Shown: positions 1 to 7,494, counted from the stretch's first letter. The stretch: DNA of 64,000 nt from Chryseobacterium rhizosphaerae (GCF_003385455.1 NZ_QNUF01000003.1:243829-307828), one strand, 5' to 3'. Notes: generated by a model from the letters alone, not told the origin. Made by a program: numbers and translations.

Positions 1-57
1 TTGAATTCCGCTTTCGGCACTGATTCCTGCACCGCTTAATATGGTTAATTTTTTCAT
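1..57 (-). CDS. Sir2-type NAD-dependent protein deacylase, N-terminal 19 codons only
   Basis: Only the first 19 codons are inside the window; the gene continues leftward past base 1. The visible peptide begins MKKLTILSGAGISAESGI, the GAGIS(A)xSGI motif that forms the first NAD-binding loop of sirtuins (CobB/Sir2 family). Family knowledge: these enzymes remove acyl groups from lysines, consuming NAD and releasing nicotinamide and O-acyl-ADP-ribose. The start is the ATG at 55-57; nothing upstream in frame looks like sirtuin sequence. It is the last visible gene of the minus-strand ADP-ribose island and lies just after a wrecked macrodomain gene whose intact relatives hydrolyse the sirtuin product. 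The family call is firm because of the motif, but subclass and substrate cannot be judged from 19 residues. Confidence 0.85.
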   Translation of the reverse strand, partial: MKKLTILSGAGISAESGIQ

Positions 58-90
58 TGGTTTTAAATTGTGTTTTGTACACTGTATTTT

Positions 91-110
91 TTGGCCACGA
101 ATGCACGAAT
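91..110. repeat. Short intergenic repeat, copy 1 (TTGGCCACGAATGCA core)
   Basis: The 15-base core TTGGCCACGAATGCA at 91-105 recurs exactly at 2314-2328. The copy here sits between the Sir2 start and a macrodomain remnant. It looks like half of the inverted element seen complete at 2318-2350. I recall similar CCACGAAT elements scattered between genes in Chryseobacterium, but only these two copies are shown here. Confidence 0.6.
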
Positions 111-120
111 ATAATTGATT

Positions 121-253
121 TTAAAGAGGAGGATTTAAAAGCTTTTTATAAATTTCTTCATTCTCTTCATCAAAACAGACAAAAATAACTTTCTCTATGA
201 TAGATATCTGATTGAATCTTTGTAATATCTCCTTTTATGATCTCAATTTTCAT
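121..253 (-). pseudogene. Remnant of a YmdB-type macrodomain (O-acetyl-ADP-ribose deacetylase) with a large internal deletion
   Basis: On the minus strand an ATG at 251-253 opens MKIEIIKGDITKIQSDI, the standard N-terminal strand and loop of MacroD/YmdB proteins (GDIT is the adenine-binding loop). After these 17 residues the frame breaks. In another frame the sequence continues as IIEKVIFVCFDEENEEIYKK and ends at the TAA at 121-123, which matches the usual C-terminal strand and helix of the same family. About 120-130 internal residues, including the GGG catalytic loop, are missing, so the product cannot work. It lies between the DUF2971 remnant and Sir2 on the same strand. Sir2-macrodomain pairs are common, so this is probably a recently lost partner gene. 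Confidence 0.75.
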
Positions 254-288
254 ATTTTCCACTACTCTTATCAGATATTTTAAACTCC

Positions 289-1366
289 TTACTCCTCATC
301 ATAATAATTCCAATAATCAAAATCTAATGAATTTGTTCCATTCAATTTTGCATCATAAAAAGCTATTTTTGTCTGTTTCGATTCAAAGATTTTATAAATT
401 CTATTCTTAACATTTTCAGGAGTATTTATTCCAAAATAAATAGCTGTTAGTGTTTCAATTGGGTAATGCCTAATTCTTTCCTCGGGCTGTTGTTGTTTCT
501 CAAAATTAATTTCAATTGCTCTCCACTCATTTTCATATTCCCAGTTCCTAGTTTTACATGAAAATAGGGATTTTAATTCAAAAGCATATTTATGAGTCCA
601 AGATTTAGATAATCCAAGTAAATCACAATCATATTCATTTTCAAAAACAGGAGCAAAATTGTAAAAATTAATATAAGGTTGCTCTTCTTGATAACTAACT
701 TTGTCTAATTTCTCCCAATATATGTACGATTTTATCTCTCCTTCTGAAAGTCTATTCTTATATTTTTCTCTATCTATTTTTCTATTACCAATAAACTCGT
801 AAGGAAATGACATTGGATTATCTAGACTGAATTCTAAGCAGATTCCCATATGTTTAGTCGAGTAATGTGACCACATTAGAAAATTATTATTTGTTTCTGA
901 AAAACAAGAAACATAGCTACTTTTTAAAAATTTTTTAGTCAATCTATCAATTTCCGCTTTAAAATTTGTTGAATTGAACATAAGCTCTTTAGACAGTATA
1001 TCTTCAAAAATATTTATTATATCATTACACCATACATTGCTTTGTTTTTGTTTATGTAGTGATAATTTATCAAAAACTAAATTGATGATTCTTTTTCTTT
1101 CTTCTTCATTATTATAAAGAACATACCACTTCGTATCTAATAATGGAATGTTATTTATTTCAGAGTATTTAATAAATTTGAGTTTTAAAAATGAAATATA
1201 TCAAATATTCAATTGCTTCAATATCTTCAGTTGAAAAGTCTATTCTTAAAAAAAGATCTAAAGGATCATTTAATTCATCATATGATGCAAAATATATTTC
1301 CTGATAAAGTAGCTCTTTGAATAAAAAATCAGAAAGAGGTCTATATTTATATATTTTATCAACCAT
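289..1366 (-). pseudogene. DUF2971-family gene split by one frameshift
   Basis: The N-terminal piece (start at 1364-1366) reads VDKIYKYRPLSDFLFKELL then LNDPLD, the opening signature of DUF2971 proteins. It stops at 1169-1171. A second frame, open from about 1200 to 289, carries the rest of the family pattern, including FLMWSHYSTKHMGICLEF and NWEYENEWRAIE. Joined across about 1189-1200 the two give one protein of about 358 residues, the usual family size. The break needs a net change of one base and lies next to a T/A homopolymer run, so it could be real decay or a sequencing error. The function of DUF2971 is not established. Confidence 0.7.
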
Positions 1367-1484
1367 TTTTAATTTTTCTAAAATTTAATTTATATAATTC
1401 TTTTAAATACAGAAGATTCAAACAGTTGTAGATGGTAATTCAACAAGTTATAATCTTTCTCTTATACTTAATTCCTTCTAATTT

Positions 1485-2300
1485 TCATTGTATTTCTTCA
1501 AATGGCTTCAGCATTTCTTCTTTCTTTGTAAGCACTGCAAAAACCACTCTTTTAAATTTGTTCTTATATTTTCCCTGGAGGTACTTTTTGAACAGACCGG
1601 CAATTTCTTTCGGATCGTTTTTGAATACTCCACAGCCCCAGGCTCCTAAAATAAGGGTTTCATTTCCCTGATGTAAGGCTAATGACAGCATTTTATCTGT
1701 TCTTATGTCCATAGCACCTAATATCTCTTTTTCTCTTTCCGGTTCCTGACGTTTTACTACGCCTGCATTAACTGCCGGAGACGTTATAAAATTACACAGA
1801 ACAGGTTTAGGTAAGAGTTCTTCTTTATCTTTTCTAAATACTGGAACCTTTGGACTGTAAATCATTGTATCAGTATAAAAACACGATTCCATTGCTCTGT
1901 GAACGGTGTAATAATCCCAAGCCTGAAGCAGGCTTTCATACAGACCTGAAGTTCTTGCCAGGCTTTCTTCCTGAGCTTCCGCTCCGTTGATAAATCCTCC
2001 ACCTGGATTTTTGGCTGATGCAAAGTTCAGACACATGATCTTTTCCTGATCTACTTCTGTGGCTAATTCTAAAATAGCTTTTAGTGAACTGCAACGCCAA
2101 GTTTCAAATTGAGTATCAAAATGAACTTCAGGCATTGGAGCAACTGCAAGCTCGGACAGTTGTTCCGGAGTGAAAAGAGCGGTTTCTTTTTTACTGATTT
2201 CCAACTCTTTTGCTATATCTATTCTTTCGTTTTCTGTGTTTATATAATATTTCCTGGCCAGGATATCCAATGTATCTTTTGCCATTCCTTTATTCGTCAT
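1485..2300 (-). CDS. TIGR02452-type bacterial poly(ADP-ribose) glycohydrolase-like protein
   Basis: A 271-residue macrodomain-related hydrolase of the microbial-type PARG family (TIGR02452). The diagnostic signature GGG-X7-QEE is intact at about residues 100-112 (GGGFINGAEAQEE). The two glutamates are the catalytic pair that cleaves the ribose-ribose bond of ADP-ribose polymers or releases ADP-ribose from proteins in characterised bacterial PARGs. The upstream in-frame GTG at 2319-2321 lies in an interspersed repeat, so I prefer the ATG at 2298-2300. The gene follows the 143-aa J1-like protein by a 36-base spacer and is probably part of the same transcript. Whether the substrate is PAR, mono-ADP-ribose or a free metabolite cannot be read from sequence. 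Confidence 0.88.
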   Translation of the reverse strand: MTNKGMAKDTLDILARKYYINTENERIDIAKELEISKKETALFTPEQLSELAVAPMPEVHFDTQFETWRCSSLKAILELATEVDQEKIMCLNFASAKNPGGGFINGAEAQEESLARTSGLYESLLQAWDYYTVHRAMESCFYTDTMIYSPKVPVFRKDKEELLPKPVLCNFITSPAVNAGVVKRQEPEREKEILGAMDIRTDKMLSLALHQGNETLILGAWGCGVFKNDPKEIAGLFKKYLQGKYKNKFKRVVFAVLTKKEEMLKPFEEIQ

Positions 2301-2317
2301 GATTGTTTTCTCTTTGG

Positions 2318-2350
2318 CCACGAATGCATGAATTATTTATGGATTCGTGG
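2318..2350. repeat. Short inverted repeat, copy 2 (CCACGAAT...ATTCGTGG)
   Basis: CCACGAAT at 2318-2325 pairs exactly with ATTCGTGG at 2343-2350 across a 17-base loop. The left arm extends the TTGGCCACGAATGCA core also found at 91-105. The element supplies the last codons and stop of the upstream 143-aa gene (stop at 2337-2339) and fills the spacer before the PARG gene. No poly-T tract follows, so it is a repeat rather than a terminator. Confidence 0.65.
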
Positions 2351-2765
2351 TGGTTATTTTTAAAGCATTCACCAGACTTTCAATTTCTGTATTTGTTGAT
2401 CCCTTAAAGTCGTTTCCTACAAATACTTTGATCACTTCTATGTTTCCCACAATGGCTTGATTGAATGCTTCCAGCTCTTCTGACGGAACCCACAATTCAT
2501 TATGGTTTCTGGCACCTACATTCTGTGCCGGATATTGATTGGCAGCTTCCTCTGAAACATCAAAACGGGTTACAAAACCAAGATAGTTTCCAAACTCATC
2601 TCTGGTATTCCATTTCTCAGCAATTTCTGAAGCATAGTTTTCATCCAGTACCGGATAAAAGATGGGCTGCCATTCCAGTCTGGGTGGAAATTTTTTGTAT
2701 CCATTCTCCATAATCAATACCATTTCCTTCTCTCCTACCGGTCTGTACAATCTTGTTGTTTTCAT
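2337..2765 (-). CDS. Small protein labelled 'ADP-ribosylation/crystallin J1' family
   Basis: A 142-residue soluble protein starting MKTTRLYRPVGEKEMVLI, with conserved stretches KFPPRLEWQPIFYPVL (about 24-39), GFVTRFDVS and HNELWVPSEELEAFN. From memory, homologues with this pattern carry the database name ADP-ribosylation/crystallin J1, although the catalytic motifs of ADP-ribosylglycohydrolases are not visible. The true biochemical role is unknown. It sits inside the ADP-ribose island, after DUF4291 (whose stop lies just 3' of this start region) and before PARG. An ATG further upstream at 2808-2810 would overlap DUF4291, so the ATG at 2763-2765 is chosen. The last codons lie in an intergenic repeat, so the C-terminal tail may be recently altered. 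Confidence 0.6.
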   Translation of the reverse strand: MKTTRLYRPVGEKEMVLIMENGYKKFPPRLEWQPIFYPVLDENYASEIAEKWNTRDEFGNYLGFVTRFDVSEEAANQYPAQNVGARNHNELWVPSEELEAFNQAIVGNIEVIKVFVGNDFKGSTNTEIESLVNALKITTTNP

Positions 2766-2775
2766 GTTTTTAATA

Positions 2776-3369
2776 TTAATTTTCTGATCCAATCCTATGA
2801 GCCATCTCATGGGATAACGGATATATTTTTTCTATGGGCAATAGTTTCTTTGCTTTATTAAATTCTCCTTGCTTGGTAAAAGTCAAAATCTTTTTTACCA
2901 GGGGTGAATAATCTTCTATTTTTACGATCCAGTCTTCATTAAATTCTTCTATCAGATAGCGACTGATTCCAACCTGAATGGAACGATATTCCAATTTGTT
3001 TCCTTTAATATTTCTTTCAGGATCCCATTGTACGTACACTTTGGCATTTTCAAACTCTTCTTCCCAAATTTTGGGATTGGGATAGACTCTTTTTTCAGGA
3101 GAGGTTAAAATAGCCAGTTTCAAGGCTTTTTCCCAAGCTTCCCGCTTAATATGTATCGCAAGAGTACATTCCTGATTGGATTTCTGTCCGTAATTGCTTC
3201 GTTCCATCATCCAAAGAAAAGAAGGCTTAATCCATGTCATCCTGCTGAATGAAAAAGGAGCGCTAAACTTCTGATTCTCTACTGCAGCTTTTGCAATGGC
3301 TTTATTGTAAGCCTGATACACAACAATAGTATCACGGGTATAATCTGCTCTTATTTCAAATTCTTTCAT
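2776..3369 (-). CDS. DUF4291 family protein
   Basis: A 197-residue cytoplasmic protein. It shows the DUF4291 pattern: EIRADYTRDTIVVYQAYN near the start, FSFSRMTWIKPSFLWMMERS in the middle, and YPNPKIWEEEF later. No catalytic mechanism is established for the family. In my recollection its members repeatedly neighbour macrodomain and NADAR genes, which fits here. The ATG at 3367-3369 is preferred over the adjacent GTG. The upstream macrodomain gene stops at 3376-3378, so the two are almost certainly cotranscribed and probably translationally coupled. Family assignment is solid; a role in ADP-ribose handling is inferred only from the neighbours. Confidence 0.82.
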   Translation of the reverse strand: MKEFEIRADYTRDTIVVYQAYNKAIAKAAVENQKFSAPFSFSRMTWIKPSFLWMMERSNYGQKSNQECTLAIHIKREAWEKALKLAILTSPEKRVYPNPKIWEEEFENAKVYVQWDPERNIKGNKLEYRSIQVGISRYLIEEFNEDWIVKIEDYSPLVKKILTFTKQGEFNKAKKLLPIEKIYPLSHEMAHRIGSEN

Positions 3370-3375
3370 CACTTA

Positions 3376-3852
3376 TTAATCAAAATCATATATATACACC
3401 TCGACATTTTTATTCAGTAATGTTCTCTCAATGATGGGTTCTATCTCTTCCCATTTTCCGCCAGCCAGCCCACACCCAATTCTCGGCATATGAATGCTTG
3501 CATTGAGTTCTAAGGCTTCTTTGGATAATGTATCCAGGCATTTTTCAATGGCTTCATATCGTACGGGAATTCCATTACTTCCGGTTTTTATTCCTTTTTG
3601 ACCGATCATATTGGCAACATACATGTATTTTTCAACCTGTACCGTCTGAATCTCTCCTAAAGCAAAATTATTTTCACTTCTGAAACGGTGCCAATTCCTG
3701 TATTCTTTTTCCGGTGCTTCCCATCTTTTGGAAACTGCCAGTACAAAGCCTTTTCCCCAGCCCCCGATATCATTACAGATATGGGCTATTATTTTTATCC
3801 CTTTTGCCTGTGGAACCGTAGCATCTCCTTTTAAATAGCGTATCGTTTTCAT
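3376..3852 (-). CDS. Macrodomain protein, TARG1/OARD1-like ADP-ribose hydrolase
   Basis: A 158-residue single macrodomain. Visible elements are LKGDAT (adenine-binding aspartate), IIAHICNDIGGWGKGFVLAVSKRW (the phosphate loop typical of the ALC1/TARG1-like branch), and GCGLAGGKWEEI near the C-terminus. Family knowledge: such domains bind ADP-ribose and some remove it from glutamate or from nucleic-acid ends. The ATG at 3850-3852 is used; a TTG 15 bases upstream gives only a lysine-rich extension. It lies 83 bases after the adenylosuccinate-synthetase-like gene and 6 bases before DUF4291. This branch differs from the YmdB-type remnant at 121-253, so the island once held at least two macrodomain types. 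Confidence 0.88.
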   Translation of the reverse strand: MKTIRYLKGDATVPQAKGIKIIAHICNDIGGWGKGFVLAVSKRWEAPEKEYRNWHRFRSENNFALGEIQTVQVEKYMYVANMIGQKGIKTGSNGIPVRYEAIEKCLDTLSKEALELNASIHMPRIGCGLAGGKWEEIEPIIERTLLNKNVEVYIYDFD

Positions 3853-3935
3853 TGTTTTTTTTTCCAAAATTCTTTAATTACCTCCTCATGCAATTCCTAC
3901 TTTAAATATAAAATTAAAACCTCTGTCTGCAGAAA

Positions 3936-5006
3936 TTAAAACAGTCTTTTAAAATCTTTTGAATAAGGGGAATAAGATCCGAAAACAGTATCAAACTTCA
4001 TTTCCAGTTTATCAAATTTAAACTCCTCATCAATCTGATCCAAACAGGTTATCACTAAATTCTTTTTTGTTGAATTGACATACGCTCCATCCAACTTTAA
4101 GGCATAATTCAATAATTTATAGTCTAAATCACCAAATCTTAGGTCTTTCTGATACTCATTAAAGGTACAGGTTTCCTCTTCATTGTTTTTCAGCATCATC
4201 TCTTTTTCATTGCTCATCCAGCCATTTCCGTGTCGTGTAGCATAGCTTCTGGTCACATAAAACATTTCAATATCTTCAATATCAAGCTTTTTACAGATAT
4301 CATACGCATTTTTTGAAGTCGTATGAGCATAGGTTACGTTTGGAAAAACACCATGGTCCATATCTAATAAAACACCCTGACTACCCTCAAAAATGAGATT
4401 TTCAAATGAATTCAGATAGCTATAGTCATCTATTTTCCAATTGATTTGTTCAATAGCTTCTAAAAAAGGTTTCATCTGTTCATCCATTTGATCCTCATCC
4501 ATAAAACCATAGTAATAAGCAATTCCCTTCAATTTTTCAATCAACATTTCTCTTGGAGCAATAAGATCAATCGCAAACAGTTTGTATGGACTTTCATTTC
4601 TTTTCATCGTTGCCCCTACACCTTTTCCACAGGTTCCATGTTCCAGATTTTTTGAATTGTTCCTGTTTTGCCAGACATCAAAAGGCGTGGTTACCTTGGC
4701 TAAAGGATGAATATGAAGCTCTGTATTTCCGTTTTTTGCTTTTAATTCTTCTCTTTCATTGAATAGAAATTGAGGATGAATCGTGCAATGTTCCGTAAAA
4801 TAAGAGGGTAATCCACGAAGGGCTCCACTTGCAAAGCTGGAATGAACATGTTTTCTATCCTCCATCATTACTGTATGAGCGGCCTGTTGGCCTCCTGAAA
4901 ATCTGATCACCACAGACTCGGGGTTTTGTTGAGCCAGAAAATCTGTAGTGATTCCTTTTCCTTCATCTCCGAAACCTAATCCTATTACTATTTGCGCCTT
5001 TTTCAT
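3936..5006 (-). CDS. Divergent adenylosuccinate synthetase homologue (PurA paralogue)
   Basis: A 356-residue protein, clearly shorter than standard PurA (about 425-430). The GTP-binding start is GLGFGDEGKG (residues 9-18), and GGQQAAHT (38-45) replaces the usual GGHNAGHT. The catalytic pair of PurA, Asp in GDEGKG (D14) and His in the second loop (H44), is kept. FEGSQGVLLDMDHGVFPNVT and YVTRSYATRHGNGW match the IMP-side loops and the TRYGxG-like region. Family knowledge: PurA joins aspartate to IMP using GTP. Because it sits among ADP-ribose genes rather than purine genes, it may ligate an amino acid to another purine nucleotide. It is not PurZ-like, since PurZ loses the catalytic Asp. Fold is certain, substrate is open. 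Confidence 0.8.
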   Translation of the reverse strand: MKKAQIVIGLGFGDEGKGITTDFLAQQNPESVVIRFSGGQQAAHTVMMEDRKHVHSSFASGALRGLPSYFTEHCTIHPQFLFNEREELKAKNGNTELHIHPLAKVTTPFDVWQNRNNSKNLEHGTCGKGVGATMKRNESPYKLFAIDLIAPREMLIEKLKGIAYYYGFMDEDQMDEQMKPFLEAIEQINWKIDDYSYLNSFENLIFEGSQGVLLDMDHGVFPNVTYAHTTSKNAYDICKKLDIEDIEMFYVTRSYATRHGNGWMSNEKEMMLKNNEEETCTFNEYQKDLRFGDLDYKLLNYALKLDGAYVNSTKKNLVITCLDQIDEEFKFDKLEMKFDTVFGSYSPYSKDFKRLF

Positions 5007-5050
5007 GTCTAGCGTTTTTAAAATTATTGGCCTTCCGGCAAATGGGTGTT

Positions 5051-5905
5051 CTAAAGCATCTGTATGTTGTCTAATCCTTCAGGGTTTGATGTTCCAAAGG
5101 TTTTATCTTTATATTTTTCACAGATAATCCTTTTGATCACCTCCGGAATTTCTCTGTGGTCTTCTATGGATATACAATTCTGACCTAACAGTTCTTTCCA
5201 GCCTCTGTCTGCTCTTATAGCCTGATCAGAATGTAAAACACTGATGTGGTATACTTCGTATCGTTTTTTAGCTTCTTCCAACAGTTCATTATGAGTATAG
5301 GTTTGTTGTCCTGAACCCATAATTTCTCTGATGGCTGATGCCGGAAGTACTTTCAGACAAGGTTCGTCACCTACAGTAAACAATAATCCTTTCTGATTTC
5401 TTTTTTCAAAGGCATCTGTTCTGGTATGGAATGCGGCAAAATACCATGCTAAAAGATAGCTTTCACCAGCATTTCCGCCACCTCCGGATTCAATATAAGT
5501 ACGGGTAAGCCACATATCCAGTTCTTCATCTCCTGACTCAAACTGCCCTACCTGAAGCGGATAACTATCACATTCATGATCTCCTATCCCAAGGAAAAGC
5601 AATGCCGGATCCGGAACTCCGCTTTGGATAATTCCACCCATCAGTTTAGGTAGGCCTTCTCTGATGAGCTCATGAGGAATATGTCCCATACTTCCCGTTA
5701 CATCCAATCCCAGGATAATTGGAACTGAATTAGGGTGCACTTCAGAATCTCTGGATTCCCTGAAAGAAATTCCGTTAGGAATCATTGAGGGATGTGCCTG
5801 TCTTTTGGCATTCTGTGTGAAGATTTCACTTGCAGATTTTGTTTTATAACCTGCTTTGCTTGCTCTGTCGTAACGAGCGTCTATATCGTATCTTGTACTT
5901 CCCAT
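5051..5905 (-). CDS. vWA (von Willebrand factor A) domain protein
   Basis: A 284-residue cytoplasmic protein with no signal peptide. After a charged N-terminal segment of about 60 residues, a vWA domain starts at VPIILGLDVTGSMG; D68-V-T70-G-S72 forms the metal-ion-dependent adhesion site motif (DxTxS variant of DxSxS). A GGGGNAGES loop and FTVGDEPC follow in positions expected for the other MIDAS loops. Intracellular vWA proteins usually act as protein-binding scaffolds. It starts two bases after the upstream 111-aa helical protein stops, so the pair is translationally coupled and probably interacts. Its place between an oxygenase and a PurA paralogue gives no clear partner outside this operon. 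Confidence 0.8.
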   Translation of the reverse strand: MGSTRYDIDARYDRASKAGYKTKSASEIFTQNAKRQAHPSMIPNGISFRESRDSEVHPNSVPIILGLDVTGSMGHIPHELIREGLPKLMGGIIQSGVPDPALLFLGIGDHECDSYPLQVGQFESGDEELDMWLTRTYIESGGGGNAGESYLLAWYFAAFHTRTDAFEKRNQKGLLFTVGDEPCLKVLPASAIREIMGSGQQTYTHNELLEEAKKRYEVYHISVLHSDQAIRADRGWKELLGQNCISIEDHREIPEVIKRIICEKYKDKTFGTSNPEGLDNIQML

Positions 5906-5907
5906 GA

Positions 5908-6243
5908 CTAAAATGTTTTTCCGAATAAATATTCAAATCTCTTCTGACTCACTTCTAACTGAATATTTAGATTTCTGATTGTTAATGATAATTCCATGTC
6001 TTTCTGAACGAATGCTTCGGGATTAAAATCCGCAAAAGTCAAACTGTTTCTGTCCAAAGGACTGATATCAATAAGTCCTTCCTGTTCCCGCTCGAGTCTT
6101 TTTATTTTCAACTCGATGTCTTCTACCTTGCGCCTGTAGATCAATTCTGAATCTTCTCCGATCGTTCGCGCACGGTCTTCTCTGATCTGATCATTATTTC
6201 TCTGTAATGATTCGATAAATCTTGGTTTTAATTCATCTTCCAT
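5908..6243 (-). CDS. Small charged helical protein, vWA partner
   Basis: An unrecognised 111-residue protein, rich in Glu, Lys, Arg and Leu. Residues about 15-55 and 85-105 look like coiled-coil or long helix segments (for example DIELKIKRLEREQEG), separated by a loop containing SPLDRNSLTFADFNPEAF. No signal peptide or membrane segment. It is the first gene of the run that continues into the vWA gene (gap 2 bases), and a predicted operator at 6260-6274 lies 17 bases upstream of its ATG, so it probably starts a transcript. I infer a structural or adaptor role with the vWA protein; no enzymatic motif is visible. Confidence 0.65.
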   Translation of the reverse strand: MEDELKPRFIESLQRNNDQIREDRARTIGEDSELIYRRKVEDIELKIKRLEREQEGLIDISPLDRNSLTFADFNPEAFVQKDMELSLTIRNLNIQLEVSQKRFEYLFGKTF

Positions 6244-6259
6244 ATCTGATCATTTTTTT

Positions 6260-6274
6260 GTGTTATTATTACGC
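6260..6274. promoter_or_regulatory. Predicted NrtR-type operator, site A
   Basis: GTGTTATTATTACGC is one of four 15-base sites in this island that fit GYGT-N7-ACRC. It lies 17 bases upstream of the helical/vWA operon. It is nearly the mirror image of site B at 7441-7455: the reverse complement of B differs from A at only a few positions. Assignment to the Nudix regulator is inference from location. Confidence 0.55.
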
Positions 6275-6316
6275 TAATTAAAAAGAGCATAGTTATGCAT
6301 CAATCCTGCATTCATT

Positions 6317-6862
6317 TTAACAGGAATACATTACATCAGTTCTTAAAACATATTTTAATCCGCTAATCAAGGTTTTTCCTTCATGTCTTAAAGGATGGTA
6401 AAAGATTAAGGCGGTGCCTTTCTTAGGAGCTACTGTGAAAAGGTTTTCAAATTCTGTTTCTCCCCCTTCAAAATCATCATTCAGATAAATTAAAAAGGTA
6501 TAGAAACTCTTTTCTTTTTCATTTCTGATATAACTTCCGTCGCGGTGCATTTTAAATTGCTGGCCGGGAGAATACTTATAAACCCTGAACATTTCATTAA
6601 AATTCAAAAGTTTGCAGTTTTCATGCTCCTGTGGAAGAAATTCAGCTGCTTTTTTAAAAAGATCTTCAGCCAGATTGTTATCAAAAATCATCAGCCTGTC
6701 ATTATTTCTGATCCCTTTGCTCATCAGTTGACGTCCTCCAACATTGATCTTGGCTTCTTCAAAATCTTTTCCTTGTGATAAGGCAATGTATTGGTCACAC
6801 TCGGCTTCCGTAAGAAAGTCTTCAATTAAAAATATCTGCGGATGTAGGTCTGTTTTTTCCAT
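6317..6862 (-). CDS. 2-oxoglutarate/Fe(II)-dependent oxygenase (prolyl-4-hydroxylase-like)
   Basis: A 181-residue soluble dioxygenase. The iron facial triad is visible as H106-R-D108 (in FKMHRDGSY) and H160 (in HPLRHEGK), and the 2-oxoglutarate-binding basic residue is R174 in KYVLRTDVMY. The double-stranded beta-helix strands around FLIYLNDDFEGGETEF (residues 123-138) match PiuC/EGL-9/P4H-type enzymes. These hydroxylate protein side chains or small molecules using O2. The gene begins 31 bases after NADAR ends on the same strand and is probably cotranscribed with it. The substrate is unknown; its coupling to ADP-ribose genes is unusual. Confidence 0.85.
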   Translation of the reverse strand: MEKTDLHPQIFLIEDFLTEAECDQYIALSQGKDFEEAKINVGGRQLMSKGIRNNDRLMIFDNNLAEDLFKKAAEFLPQEHENCKLLNFNEMFRVYKYSPGQQFKMHRDGSYIRNEKEKSFYTFLIYLNDDFEGGETEFENLFTVAPKKGTALIFYHPLRHEGKTLISGLKYVLRTDVMYSC

Positions 6863-6893
6863 GATTACTATTTTGTGACTGGTTCTTGTGTTT

Positions 6894-7436
6894 TTACCCT
6901 CTTAATTCATCCCGTACTTCCATCAAGGCAAATCCTAAAAGGTTTTCTCCGTTCCATAATAAAGGATTTTCTGCTCTTGAATCTGTTTCCAGCATCCCGA
7001 TTCCCCAAATGGTATCATAAGGACTGGCTTCTACAAGGATCTTATTGTTCGTTGATAAAAGAAAGTCTTTATATTTCTGGTTCTGTGAAAATTTTAAAAG
7101 ATTTCCCTGTTTTACAATCTCATATTTATATTCATCCCAAAGCTTCGGATCAAAATTCTTTACTTTTCTTCCCAGACTTTTAACCTGATTAGGAGTGGAT
7201 GCCTGCAATATTTTTTCCAAGGTTTCGGGATCATTGAATAATCTTGCTTTACCAGCCATCATATAATGTTCTGCTGTGTTATAAACAATCCCGTTTTCTT
7301 CAAACTTTCCTGTAAACCATTGGCTAAAGCATGACTTGGTGATTTCATCTTTAACCGTGTGCCCCCAGAAAAATAAAAACTTTATCCTTTCTTTTTTCTG
7401 AAATCTGTCTTTAGTATTTTGTCTGGTGTATTTCAT
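6894..7436 (-). CDS. NADAR family protein (YbiA-like N-glycosidase / ADP-ribose processing)
   Basis: A 180-residue NADAR protein. Family motifs appear in order: FFWG (22-25), CFSQWF (36-41), NTAEHYMMAGKARLF (53-67), QGNLLKFSQN (110-119), LVEASPYDTIWGIG (134-147), and NPLLWNGENLLGFALMEVRD (157-176). The ATG at 7434-7436 is chosen; an extension to 7457 would run through operator site B. YbiA homologues cleave N-glycosidic bonds of riboflavin intermediates, and other NADARs remove ADP-ribose from guanine or process NAD-derived compounds. The surrounding PARG, macrodomain, Sir2 and NrtR genes favour the ADP-ribose role here. Two predicted operators (7441-7455 and 7495-7509) precede it, the first only 4 bases from the ATG. 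Confidence 0.92.
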   Translation of the reverse strand: MKYTRQNTKDRFQKKERIKFLFFWGHTVKDEITKSCFSQWFTGKFEENGIVYNTAEHYMMAGKARLFNDPETLEKILQASTPNQVKSLGRKVKNFDPKLWDEYKYEIVKQGNLLKFSQNQKYKDFLLSTNNKILVEASPYDTIWGIGMLETDSRAENPLLWNGENLLGFALMEVRDELRG

Positions 7437-7440
7437 GATT

Positions 7441-7455
7441 GCGTTATTATTACAC
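7441..7455. promoter_or_regulatory. Predicted NrtR-type operator, site B
   Basis: GCGTTATTATTACAC, fitting GYGT-N7-ACRC, lies 4 bases upstream of the NADAR start codon, so a bound repressor would block both transcription and ribosome access. It matches site A closely when read on the other strand. Confidence 0.55.
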
Positions 7456-7494
7456 AAATGTAAGCGAATCCTGATTTATCTACCAAATTTATTT

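Noticed and set aside
70..82. GTGT-N5-ACAC palindrome upstream of Sir2, similar to the island operators
   Set aside because: The spacing between half-sites is 5 rather than 7 bases and the inner A and T positions do not match, so I do not count it as a fifth site.
3936..5006. PurZ-type (2-aminoadenine genome) synthetase
   Set aside because: PurZ loses the catalytic Asp of GDEGKG, which is kept here, and no phage genes or DNA polymerase partner are present.
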